Shown here: in pieces, positions 1-7,057 of the stretch
Position numbering within the stretch: position 1 is the first letter of the stretch
Layout: the number at the start of each line of letters is the position of its first letter
Source of the DNA: JAJYSO01 sp964451785
Lineage (GTDB): Bacteria; Bacteroidota; Bacteroidia; Flavobacteriales; Flavobacteriaceae
Length of the DNA: 20,918 nucleotides
Reading direction: 5' to 3'
NCBI GenBank assembly: GCA_964451785.1
Contig: CAYVJG010000042.1
Coordinates: 1 to 20,918 of the forward strand
Program-made: the position numbers and the translations under genes
Notes under the pieces: model-generated
Seen by the model: the letters and a program-made list of their open reading frames with translations, nothing else
What the model was told of the DNA's origin: nothing
The model's database searches: none

Positions 1-60
1 AGATTTGAAATTTAGACATAAATATTGGGCTATTTTGTATGTATAATTGGTATTAAACCA

Positions 61-97
61 TAAAAAAGAGCGCCTAACGGATTAAATTAGACGCTCT
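61..97 (-). terminator. Rho-independent terminator of the cytochrome c/FTR1 gene
   Basis: Read on the minus strand, 97-87 and 77-67 form an 11-bp stem (AGAGCGTCTAA with TTAGGCGCTCT, one U-G pair) with a 9-base loop, followed at once by a run of T. It lies 50 bases past the stop codon of the minus-strand iron permease gene. The plus-strand side has no T run, so it works in one direction only. Confidence 0.85.
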
Positions 98-146
98 GTA
101 ATCAAAACTAGTTAAATGGACTCAAAAGAGGAAATGCTTTTCCGCT

Positions 147-2102
147 TTAAGCTTTTTCTTTTTGTAAAACTAATCGTGCCACACGACGCTTGTTGATCAG
201 GTAAGTGGCGACGATAATGGCAATTAAAAGCAATTGACCGATCAAAGTTTCAACGGTGTTATAAATGCCTAACCAATCTAATCTAAACATTGATTGAATG
301 CTGTTGACGCTAATCCAGCCACTTTCTTGAAGGGCGTGAATACCTTTTCCGGTTAAGACAATGGCGAGGAAAACAATGATCCATGACGAATACAAAAATA
401 ACTTGCGCACCGGAATCATTTTCGAATATTTTAAAAATACATAAGCAATTAAAGCAATTCCCACAACGGCCGCTAAAACGCCTAGCCCGATAGCTGATTT
501 ATCGCCTTCGGCAACCTCTAAATTTAAGGCTTGTAAAAAGAGAATCACCTCAAAGACTTCACGAAAAACAACCATAAATGAAAAGGCTGCTAACCCAATC
601 ATGCGATCATTTTTGAGATAGACATTAATTTTATCTTCAATAAAGGCCTTCCACTGCTGCGCGTAAGTCTTGTTGTGCAGCCAAAAGCCGACAAATAGTA
701 AGACGACTACCGCTAACAGAGCTACTAAACCTTCCATAATTTCGCGATTTTTACCGCCAAATTGCAAAATGTAATCGGATAAAAACCAGCCAGCAACACC
801 TAATAATACCGCACTAATCCAGCCGCCGTGAAGCCAAGGTAAGGCCTTTTTAGCATCTGCACGTCGAATCAGAGCTAAAACAACTGCTAGCACCAAGAAG
901 GCTTCTAAACCTTCGCGCAACATGATGGAAGCTGCAATGAGAAAAGATAGCCAGTAGTTTAATTGCTCGCCTTGCATCAACTCTTGCGCTTCGTCAATGG
1001 CTGTGTTTGCCTCCGCAATGCGTGTTTTTAAAACATCCGCTCCCGCATCTTTAGCAATTGCCTGACGTACGGCAAACATTTTTTCTTCTAATTTTAATAC
1101 AAAATCACTGTTTTGTGTTTTTAGCTGCGCCTCGACGGGTTCAATGCCTTCTAGGTAAGCATTCACGGCTTGCGTGCGCGCCAATGTTTTTTGTCCCCCG
1201 ACATAACTCGTATAGGCAGCAGCCAACTTTTCACGGGCTACACCTAAACTGCTGGCGGCCACATCGGCTGTTGGCATCAATAAGCGCAAGGCCTTAACAC
1301 TTAAGTTGGGATCACTCACTTTTCCTTGTAAACTGTCGTGCAATTTGATGTCGCTCCAAGTGGCCACTTGATCTAAATTAACCACAGCATATGCTTCTTT
1401 AAAGGCTTGACGTAATTTTAGACTATCTGTGATGCCTTGTGTGTAACGCAAGGTTTTGACATAAAACGCCAACGCCCATTTTTGTTGATCATCAAAATGA
1501 CTAAACGCCACCATAGCTGTTCCCGGAACTCCGAGTTTAATGCTGCTAAAGGCTTGATAGGACGTTAAATGTTCAGCGACGGCTAAATCTTGAAAATTGG
1601 TAGGCATAGGATCTAGAGCCTTAGCCATCGGTCCATCAGCACCGCCAGCCTTTCCGTGACACATGGCGCAGTTTTTAGCAAACAACGTACGTCCTTGTGC
1701 TAAATCAGGCCAAAGTTTTGGCGCTGTTTTTAGGCCTGTTAAGCGGATGATATTATCGATAATGGCGTTAGCTGAAGTGCTGATTTTTTCGGCTGGTTTT
1801 TTGCCGTTTACCAATACATTCAATTGCTCAATGGCAGATAAAGTTGCCGCTTTCTCTTTTCCAGTCAAAAAATGGCCGTCGGTAGTCATTTTTATAGCTT
1901 GCCCCACAAATTCAGTTTGCTCACTGTACTCTGATGGGCTGATAATCTTGCCGTCTTGTACCGCTACAGCATAATCTTTTGAAACATAGCTCAACAAATG
2001 GATGACGGTTTGTGCCGTTTTAGCATCCTCTTGAGCGTTGACAGTACCTAGTGAAAAAACGAAAATCAAGGTTAATAACCAGGGCAATACCCGTGCCTTC
2101 AT
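147..2102 (-). CDS. Cytochrome c / FTR1 family iron permease fusion
   Basis: A 651-residue membrane protein predicted to move iron across the inner membrane. A signal peptide (about residues 1-23, ending VNA-Q) is followed by a helical region, then a c-type cytochrome domain (about 133-220) with the heme motif CAMCH near residue 144 and a plausible Met ligand near 196. A second helical linker follows, then an FTR1 permease domain (about 385-640) with some seven membrane segments and both iron-binding REXXE motifs: REGLE near 395 and REVFE near 513. In FTR1 permeases these Glu residues bind iron; here the periplasmic heme domain presumably oxidises Fe2+ before transport, as the multicopper oxidase does in yeast, but that role is inferred. 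Fusions of this length and layout are a known family. A Bacteroidota -7 box lies 30 bases upstream and a terminator 50 bases downstream, so it is probably transcribed alone. No Fur-box-like palindrome was seen. Confidence 0.93.
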   Translation of the reverse strand: MKARVLPWLLTLIFVFSLGTVNAQEDAKTAQTVIHLLSYVSKDYAVAVQDGKIISPSEYSEQTEFVGQAIKMTTDGHFLTGKEKAATLSAIEQLNVLVNGKKPAEKISTSANAIIDNIIRLTGLKTAPKLWPDLAQGRTLFAKNCAMCHGKAGGADGPMAKALDPMPTNFQDLAVAEHLTSYQAFSSIKLGVPGTAMVAFSHFDDQQKWALAFYVKTLRYTQGITDSLKLRQAFKEAYAVVNLDQVATWSDIKLHDSLQGKVSDPNLSVKALRLLMPTADVAASSLGVAREKLAAAYTSYVGGQKTLARTQAVNAYLEGIEPVEAQLKTQNSDFVLKLEEKMFAVRQAIAKDAGADVLKTRIAEANTAIDEAQELMQGEQLNYWLSFLIAASIMLREGLEAFLVLAVVLALIRRADAKKALPWLHGGWISAVLLGVAGWFLSDYILQFGGKNREIMEGLVALLAVVVLLFVGFWLHNKTYAQQWKAFIEDKINVYLKNDRMIGLAAFSFMVVFREVFEVILFLQALNLEVAEGDKSAIGLGVLAAVVGIALIAYVFLKYSKMIPVRKLFLYSSWIIVFLAIVLTGKGIHALQESGWISVNSIQSMFRLDWLGIYNTVETLIGQLLLIAIIVATYLINKRRVARLVLQKEKA

Positions 2103-2131
2103 AAAACTTCTTTATTTAGATTAATTCCACG

Positions 2132-2139
2132 CAAATATA
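2132..2139 (-). promoter_or_regulatory. Putative -7 promoter box for the FTR1 fusion gene
   Basis: On the minus strand these bases read TATATTTG, an exact match to the Bacteroidota -7 consensus TAnnTTTG. Transcription would begin near 2125-2128, giving a leader of about 25 bases. No TTG was found at the expected -33 distance, so the promoter may be weak or activator-dependent. Confidence 0.5.
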
Positions 2140-2211
2140 AGCCATGTTTCTTAGTTAGGCTTTTCTAATAGGATTTTTTACAAATTAACGAGTGGTTTTA
2201 GAATCACAGGT

Positions 2212-2259
2212 AAATCTGACAGGTTTATTTCCTAGAGCATGTTCAAACCTGTCAGATTT
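2212..2259. repeat. Perfect 15-bp inverted repeat in a divergent intergenic region
   Basis: AAATCTGACAGGTTT at 2212-2226 is repeated exactly as its reverse complement at 2245-2259, separated by 18 bases. The right arm is followed by TTTT. It sits between two divergently transcribed genes, where a terminator for either would be out of place. It could be a palindromic repeat element, a regulator site, or a barrier to antisense transcription; the sequence alone does not decide. Confidence 0.75.
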
Positions 2260-2316
2260 TTACGAGTGAACTATCAATTCACTATAGAACCATTCAGCTC
2301 TTCAAGTGAACCAATT

Positions 2317-2352
2317 TTTGAAAGAAACTCAAAATTAACATAATTAAATTTG
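2317..2352 (+). promoter_or_regulatory. Possible promoter for the small secreted protein gene
   Basis: TTTG at 2317-2320 and TAAATTTG at 2345-2352 match the two Bacteroidota promoter elements, but the 24-base spacer is longer than the usual 17-23. The 5' leader would be about 40 bases and very AT-rich, with no Shine-Dalgarno sequence. Confidence 0.35.
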
Positions 2353-2400
2353 CGAATTCAATATATATATTAGCTAAATATTAATCATTAACTTTTAATT

Positions 2401-2670
2401 ATGAGATATTTTATACTATCTTTAGGTGTTTTTATGCTGGGATTTTTACCAGTAAATTTTGTGTCAGCCTCACCGGTATCAACTGCTGCCGACGCTTTCT
2501 TTTGCACGGATTGTTGGGCGTATGCCGATACCTGGGAAAATTATTACTATCCTGATTCGTATAACCACAGTTATTGGGTTGATACTTATGAGTATTGTAA
2601 TGATAATTTTGGTGACTGCGCTAGCTCTGGTCCTAGTCTTGAATTAGATCAAAGTCTGATTAAAAAATGA
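2401..2670 (+). CDS. Small secreted Cys/Tyr/Trp-rich protein of unknown function
   Basis: An 89-residue protein that I do not recognise. Residues 1-23 are a convincing signal peptide (hydrophobic core, then VSA before SP), so it is probably exported. The mature part has four cysteines: C35 and C38 in an FCTDCW motif, and C66 and C73. They could form two disulfides or bind a metal. Residues 39-65 are strikingly aromatic, with 11 Tyr or Trp in 27 positions mixed with Asp and Asn. The tail (74-89) is polar. It lies 87 bases before the GLPGLI gene in the same direction, but there is no evidence that they work together. The signal peptide and the in-frame ATG after an AT-rich leader support a real gene. 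Confidence 0.6.
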   Translation: MRYFILSLGVFMLGFLPVNFVSASPVSTAADAFFCTDCWAYADTWENYYYPDSYNHSYWVDTYEYCNDNFGDCASSGPSLELDQSLIKK

Positions 2671-2713
2671 TGTGGTCATAACACATTTTATTTGCATTAA
2701 ATTTTAACCATAG

Positions 2714-2735
2714 CCATTTAGTTTATGCTAAATGG
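2714..2735. other. 8-bp hairpin between the small secreted gene and the GLPGLI gene
   Basis: CCATTTAG at 2714-2721 pairs perfectly with CTAAATGG at 2728-2735 around a 6-base loop. No T run follows on either strand, so it is not a standard terminator. It ends 22 bases before the GLPGLI start codon and could shape the mRNA there. Confidence 0.5.
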
Positions 2736-2757
2736 ATAAAAACTATTTACATAGACT

Positions 2758-3507
2758 ATGCTAAAATCACTTACTTTCAGCTTATTATTTTTGTTAGCAA
2801 CGCAACTTTGTCTCAGTCAAATTCAATCGGGTGATGTGACTTACAAGATTAAACCGTTGGCTGAAAAATTTGAAGCATCACTTCAAAATGCGCCAACAGG
2901 TTTGTCGCCTGCCGGTCCCAAATCTTGGTTTGCCAACATTGCTAAAGCTTTGCCTTATTTGACCTATCATTTAACGTTTACACGTCAGGAAGCGCTGTTT
3001 AAGTCTAAACCTTATCTGGCGAATGACAATGGTATTGATGTTGAAAATGCCGCTAATTTTGCCGGAACTGCAGGACAGTTTTACGCCAATATTTCAGAAA
3101 ATATGAAATTACACCAACTGCATAAGCTCTATAAAGATTGGTTGGTTGAATATAAATTTGACGATATAAAATGGGAAATTACTGATGAAACTAAGGAGAT
3201 TCAGGGTTATACCTGTAAAAAAGCAACGGCAATTTATAGATCTATCGGAATTCCTAAAGGAGAAGTTGTGGCTTGGTTTGCTCCAAAGATTCCTTTTTCA
3301 TTTGGTCCTTCAGGTTATGGTGGCTTGCCGGGACTGATTTTAGAAGTAGAGCATTTTTTCTTTAAAATTTACGCTGCAGACATCAGTTTTAGTGCAAAAA
3401 AACAGAGGATCAAAGCGCCTACAAAAGGAAAGCGTATTTCTGTAGAAGATTATTACCGACAAAGTGAACAGATAGGACATCAACTCAGAAATGCTATGCG
3501 GAAGTGA
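2758..3507 (+). CDS. GLPGLI family secreted protein
   Basis: A 249-residue protein of the GLPGLI family, which is abundant in Bacteroidota and has no established biochemical function. Residues 1-20 are a signal peptide (hydrophobic core, cleavage before Q21). The family hallmarks are clear: a WEITDETKEIQGYTCKKA segment at about 139-156, a VVAWFAPKIPFSFGPSGYGG stretch at 170-189, and the namesake GLPGLI at 189-194. The length is normal for the family. Such genes are often found just before a carboxypeptidase-regulatory/TonB-receptor-like outer-membrane protein, as here (111 bases upstream of one), so a shared envelope role is likely but inferred. No good promoter is visible directly upstream; a near-match TTTATTTG lies at 2687-2694. 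Confidence 0.9.
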   Translation: MLKSLTFSLLFLLATQLCLSQIQSGDVTYKIKPLAEKFEASLQNAPTGLSPAGPKSWFANIAKALPYLTYHLTFTRQEALFKSKPYLANDNGIDVENAANFAGTAGQFYANISENMKLHQLHKLYKDWLVEYKFDDIKWEITDETKEIQGYTCKKATAIYRSIGIPKGEVVAWFAPKIPFSFGPSGYGGLPGLILEVEHFFFKIYAADISFSAKKQRIKAPTKGKRISVEDYYRQSEQIGHQLRNAMRK

Positions 3508-3613
3508 TTGTCTTGTATGAAAGTTAGTATAAAATATGGCGTGATTTTATACTGATTTGATGACTAATTCAAAACTGAGCTCAAACCTGTTCCAATAACC
3601 TCATTATAACTTA

Positions 3614-3621
3614 TATTTTTG
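3614..3621 (+). promoter_or_regulatory. -7-like box overlapping the only usable start of the receptor gene
   Basis: TATTTTTG fits TAnnTTTG exactly. If it is a real promoter, transcription would begin near 3626, past the TTG codon at 3619-3621 that opens the reading frame. It may be a chance match in AT-rich DNA. Either way it weakens the case for an intact start. Confidence 0.3.
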
Positions 3622-5649
3622 ATAACATACCTTTCAAAGCCTGCTTCTATAAAATTAGTTATCTTATTGTTGTTTAGCACAACGGCATTATGGGGACAAA
3701 AGGTCGCCTTACACGGACAGATTCACGACTCTGTAAATCAACCTGTCCCTTATACTAATTTGATTGCTACTCCTCAAATTGATAATCACGAAACCACCTT
3801 TGCTATAGCTGATGGAGAAGGCTTGTACAAACTCAAATTAGAGAAAGGAGTGCCTTATCATATCGGCATTACTTCCTTGGGATTTTCTGCGCTTAATGAC
3901 ACCGTACAAATTAGTAAGAATACACAAAAATCTTATCTGCTCAAACAGAGTTATGAGGAATTAGAACAGGTGGTTATAGAAGCTAAAATGGCCATGATTG
4001 TTCGCGAAGATACCATCACTTATAGGGTAGATCAGTTTCGCACCGGCAGTGAACGAAAGCTGCGTGAATTATTAGAAAAACTACCTGGAGTAGAAGTCGA
4101 TAGAGACGGAAGCGTTACAATAAATGGCAAACCTATTACCAAATTGATGGTTGATGGTAAGGATTTTTTTGGGGGAGATGTCAAACTTGGGGTCAACAAT
4201 ATTCCGGCCGATGCGGTAGCCGAAGTGGAAGCTATTGATGATTATCACGCCGTAGCTTTTATGAAGGGATTGAGTGATAGCGATAAAATGGCCATGAATA
4301 TTAAACTCAAAGCAGATAAAAAGGAATTTGTATTTGGTGAAATTGAAGCCGGCGGCGGTATCAAAGAGCGCTATCTCGTGCATCCCACTATATTTTATTA
4401 CAGTGCAAAGACCACCTTTAATTTTATAGGAAGTCTAAACAACATTAATGAAAGTCCGCTGAACTGGAAAGATGTTATGCGGTTTAAAGGAGGATTTGAC
4501 AGTTTTTTAAACACGCCCATAGCGTCTGGAAATAGTGGGCTAGACCAATTTTCAAGCAGTGATGATATCGTATTTAATAAAATGCTGTTTGGCGCGGCTA
4601 ACTTTACACAACAATTCAGTAAAGCGCTACGTCTTGAAGGCTATAGTATTGTAGCGCAGCAAAAATCTCACGCCAAGCGGTTTGATCAAACACAATACCT
4701 AACGGAAGAAAATTTAATTGAAAAACGAAATACAGAATCTCAAAATAAAAGCTTTAGTAATTTTAATAAACTGCGGTTGCGCTATCAACCTCAACTATCA
4801 AAGGATTTGGCTTATGACGTATTGGCAAATTTTGGAAATGCAGACTTTACACAGCAAATCCAATCACAAATAAATGATAGTCTAAACCGTACAAATACTT
4901 TGCGAGATCCTCGTAACGTGGAAATAAGTCAATATCTGCGCTATAATACACAACCAACCTATGAACATACATCAGAGTTGAAAGCGCGCTATACTTATCA
5001 AAAAGAGAATGCCTTAACAGATTGGGATTTTGACCGTCCGGTATTTGCAGATGTCATTGAGGCTGTAAATGAGGGAAACCGCTATAATTTTTTGCACAAT
5101 TATAGCTCTGAATCGCATATTGCACAAGTTGATTTTAAACATTATTGGGTGCTAAACCCGGTGAATCATATTTATCCTAAAGTAGGATTGTATTATTTTG
5201 ACGAAACCTATTTTAGTAACGATTATCAACGCCTTCAAAATGGAAGTTTTAATAGCTTTAAACCTTTTGGATTTGGTAATGATTTACACTTTAGACTGAT
5301 TGACCCTTATATAGGTTTTCAATATAAAGTGCAGTTTGGGAAATTCATTTTTCGACCGGGTTTGATATATCACCATTATTTTTGGCGCGCTCTGCAGTTT
5401 GATCAGTCGATTACTAATCAAGAAAAAGGGGTTTTCCTTCCTGAATTAAAAATTGAGCTGAGTTCAAAATCATCCATAGATCTCGAATTTAATTACCAGA
5501 TGACCTCTTCCTTTGCTTCAGCTTCCAGTTATGCCAACCGACTGAGATTAGTTAATTTTAATAGACTCTATCGCGGAAATCAAAATTTAGAAAATTCACT
5601 CTATCACGATTTTAATGTGAGTTATAGAGACTTAGATTTTAGTACTTAA
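3619..5649 (+). pseudogene. Truncated outer-membrane receptor (carboxypeptidase-regulatory plus beta-barrel)
   Basis: The frame encodes 676 residues of a TonB-receptor-like outer-membrane protein. A signal sequence (about 12-26, ending WGQ) is followed by a carboxypeptidase-regulatory-like domain (about 27-115) and a plug-like domain (about 125-235) with LRELLEKLPGVEVDRDG, TINGKPITKLMVDGKDFFGG and an IPADAVAEVEAIDDY segment. The rest is barrel sequence rich in alternating aromatic and polar residues. Relatives are usually around 900 residues. This one stops right after the conserved LYRGNQNLENSLYHDFNVSY stretch, so roughly the last 200 residues, several barrel strands, are missing. The start is also doubtful: the frame opens with TTG at 3619, an in-frame stop lies at 3607, and the first ATG is inside the protein, near residue 124. 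Loss at both ends suggests a decayed gene. The GLPGLI gene upstream is its usual partner. A TTG start with a shortened product is possible but less likely. Confidence 0.75.
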
Positions 5650-5801
5650 ATTCTCAAGTTTCGCATTTAATTTAATCTGCTAATGTTCTGCAGCTATGCG
5701 TCCGGGTGGAGATTTTTACTTGTATTTTTCTTATGGAAACGAACATTTCTCATATCGGTAATCTACCAACCGAAGACGAAAATCCGCCTAGGAATAGCCA
5801 T
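5650..5801 (+). other. Non-coding debris after the truncated receptor gene
   Basis: About 150 bases with no credible gene. One frame (5696-5761) reads MRPGGDFYLYFSYGNEHFSY then stops, and the same frame is closed by a stop at 5681. The peptide looks like the last strand region of an outer-membrane barrel protein and may be a leftover 3' end, either of the receptor or of another gene. It is too short to assign. Confidence 0.35.
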
Positions 5802-5817
5802 TGTTGTGTGCTGTGTT
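5802..5817. repeat. Left 16-bp inverted repeat of the lipoprotein unit
   Basis: The sequence TGTTGTGTGCTGTGTT. It lies 30 bases beyond the lipoprotein stop codon and is the partner of 6538-6553. Confidence 0.7.
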
Positions 5818-5847
5818 TTAATAATCTTTTGTTTATGTTTTTTTCAA

Positions 5848-6507
5848 TCACATTCCATTTGTTGTAGCTATATATGTTTTAATTATTTCGGGAATATCGT
5901 TACGAGTTAGCTCACCATTATTTATTCTTTTTAATAATTTTTTATCTTCACTCAAATGATAATTTGCTCCTCTTTTTATACCGCCTATGTAATTTGTCGT
6001 ATATAACATGTTTGCGTTAGGGACTCCTCTTTTGCGAATGTAATAAGTTACTGAAGCAAAATCTCCCATTGGAGAATAATAATCAATAAGGGTAATTTCT
6101 CCTGTATTTTCATTCATTTTATATACTTCTGATTCAATATAAAAAGTGACGTAATCATTTTTTGCTACAACTAAAAGCAATTTTGTGCCGAATGTCGTAT
6201 GACTTTTTACGGTTAAACTTGCGGGGATATTCTCATATAAATAGCTTTTCTCGTTTTGGAATACGATCAGAGACTCAATCGATTTTCGTTTTACATTTTC
6301 TTTTTCGCCATTTAATGTTTGTTTAAAAGCTATTAAACGCTCTTTAGATGAATTAGGAACCATTATATAACCTTTTTTAATTGTACTATCTTTTAGCATT
6401 ATTTTTCCTTGCCAATATGGATTGGTGTTGATATGCATTGAACCACAGCTTATTGTAAAAATACTTATAAGGATAAGTAAGCTTGTTTTGTTTAATTTTA
6501 GTTTCAT
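5848..6507 (-). CDS. Putative lipoprotein of unknown function
   Basis: A 219-residue protein that I cannot place in a family. The N-terminus (Lys-rich start, hydrophobic core at 9-20, Cys at 21 preceded by TIS) looks like a lipoprotein signal, although Thr at -3 is not the classic Leu. The mature part has a short N-terminal stretch (NPYWQGKIMLKDSTIKKGYI, about 29-48) typical of small beta domains in Bacteroidota envelope proteins, followed by alternating strand-like segments and a Lys/Asn-rich helical tail ending ATTNGM. No catalytic motif is evident. It probably sits in a membrane facing the periplasm or surface. The gene lies alone inside a 16-bp inverted repeat and is AT-richer than its neighbours. 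The start ATG is 30 bases inside the right repeat, and AAGAGAAATT before it contains a weak AGAG ribosome site. Confidence 0.7.
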   Translation of the reverse strand: MKLKLNKTSLLILISIFTISCGSMHINTNPYWQGKIMLKDSTIKKGYIMVPNSSKERLIAFKQTLNGEKENVKRKSIESLIVFQNEKSYLYENIPASLTVKSHTTFGTKLLLVVAKNDYVTFYIESEVYKMNENTGEITLIDYYSPMGDFASVTYYIRKRGVPNANMLYTTNYIGGIKRGANYHLSEDKKLLKRINNGELTRNDIPEIIKTYIATTNGM

Positions 6508-6537
6508 AATTTCTCTTGTTTAGCCGTAAGTTTGTTT

Positions 6538-6553
6538 AACATAGCACACAACA
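6538..6553. repeat. Right 16-bp inverted repeat of the lipoprotein unit
   Basis: The sequence AACATAGCACACAACA, reverse complement of 5802-5817 with one mismatch. It lies between the presumed promoter and the start codon of the lipoprotein gene. Confidence 0.7.
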
Positions 6554-6555
6554 CT

Positions 6556-6563
6556 CAAATATA
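6556..6563 (-). promoter_or_regulatory. Putative -7 box for the lipoprotein gene
   Basis: On the minus strand it reads TATATTTG, an exact TAnnTTTG match, directly outside the right inverted repeat. Transcription would start near 6549-6552, inside the repeat. The expected -33 position has only TTT, not TTG. Confidence 0.45.
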
Positions 6564-6756
6564 TGAAAACATGTAATAAACTAAAATGAAAATATAATTA
6601 AAAATTAAAATATTGTAAAAAATAAAATAAATGTAGCTTGTTGAAAATAAAGTCTATTTAGTGTAATACTATTTTTTTGCTTGATTTCTTAGAATAAAGG
6701 GACGAAATTGGACTATATAATTTGTCCATACGGAGTATTACAGCGTAAAATGTATT
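6564..6756. other. AT-rich intergenic stretch without recognised features
   Basis: About 190 bases of very AT-rich DNA (runs such as AAAATTAAAATATTGTAAAA) between the lipoprotein unit and the GC-richer repeat element. No open frame or strong hairpin was seen. Confidence 0.5.
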
Positions 6757-6885
6757 GTGGGCGTTACCCCACCGCGGTACAACCGAGAGGTATGGGGCAA
6801 ATTTTGCAAATTTTGTTAGAACCTTAAGGTCCATGCCCTTCCGAATAGCGGCGCGGTCAGGCTTTCGCGGCTCGCTTTTTTTGCA
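6757..6885. repeat. Structured, GC-richer intergenic repeat-like element
   Basis: This block stands out in GC from the AT-rich DNA on both sides. It opens with TGGGCGTTACCCC and ends with GGTCAGGCTTTCGCGGCTCGC. That pairing (GGGCGTT... then ...GGTCGGGCTTTCGCGGCTCGC) resembles an intergenic repeat that I recall as common in Bacteroidota; I cannot check this here. Internal symmetry includes the palindromes ACCGCGGT (6771-6778) and ACCTTAAGGT (6821-6830), a small ACC-GAGA-GGT hairpin (6782-6791), a tandem GCAAATTTT pair (6798-6815), and GGGCA (6795-6799) that can pair with TGCCC (6834-6838). It could be a mobile repeat or a structured RNA. Confidence 0.5.
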
Positions 6886-7000
6886 GTTATGGGGTGTGTT
6901 TATTTGTAAATACCCTACTGAAACTTAAATACTATTCAACGGTAAAACTTGTTGATGAGCAAAAAAGAGCTCAAACAAACCGCTCAATCCTTAACGCAAA

Positions 7001-7031
7001 TTAAAACAGCGAACCTCTAAGATTCGCTGTT
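7001..7031 (-). terminator. Rho-independent terminator of the M3 peptidase gene
   Basis: On the minus strand, AACAGCGAA (7031-7023) pairs with TTCGCTGTT (7013-7005) around a 9-base loop and is followed by TTTTAATTT. It lies 27 bases past the peptidase stop codon. Confidence 0.75.
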
Positions 7032-7057
7032 GATAATACGGAGTGGTAAATTGCTGA

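Larger units (their letters stand above)
5802..6553. mobile_element. Inverted-repeat-bounded unit carrying one lipoprotein gene
   Basis: TGTTGTGTGCTGTGTT at 5802-5817 and AACATAGCACACAACA at 6538-6553 are inverted copies (15 of 16 bases match). They enclose about 720 bases that hold just one gene, on the minus strand. The left end lies about 150 bases past the premature end of the receptor gene. No target-site duplication is visible and there is no transposase or integrase, so if it moves it would need help from elsewhere. An alternative is that the repeats only act as RNA ends that pair with each other. Confidence 0.45.

Noticed and set aside
2103..2400. Fur box controlling the FTR1 gene
   Set aside because: No stretch resembling the GATAAT-type repeat was found; the 15-bp inverted repeat is a different sequence.
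2714..2735. Terminator after the small secreted protein gene
   Set aside because: A perfect stem, but no T run follows on either strand.
5683..5910. Plus-strand frame of 75 residues next to the truncated receptor
   Set aside because: Low-quality sequence rich in Cys, Ile and Phe, running into the left inverted repeat and the 3' end of the lipoprotein gene on the other strand.
5802..6553. Integron gene cassette with attC sites
   Set aside because: The flanking repeats are in opposite orientation and lack the GTTRRRY/RYYYAAC core pair, and no integrase is present.
6757..6885. rRNA or tRNA fragment, because of higher GC and pairing
   Set aside because: No cloverleaf, anticodon arm or recognisable rRNA segment could be found.
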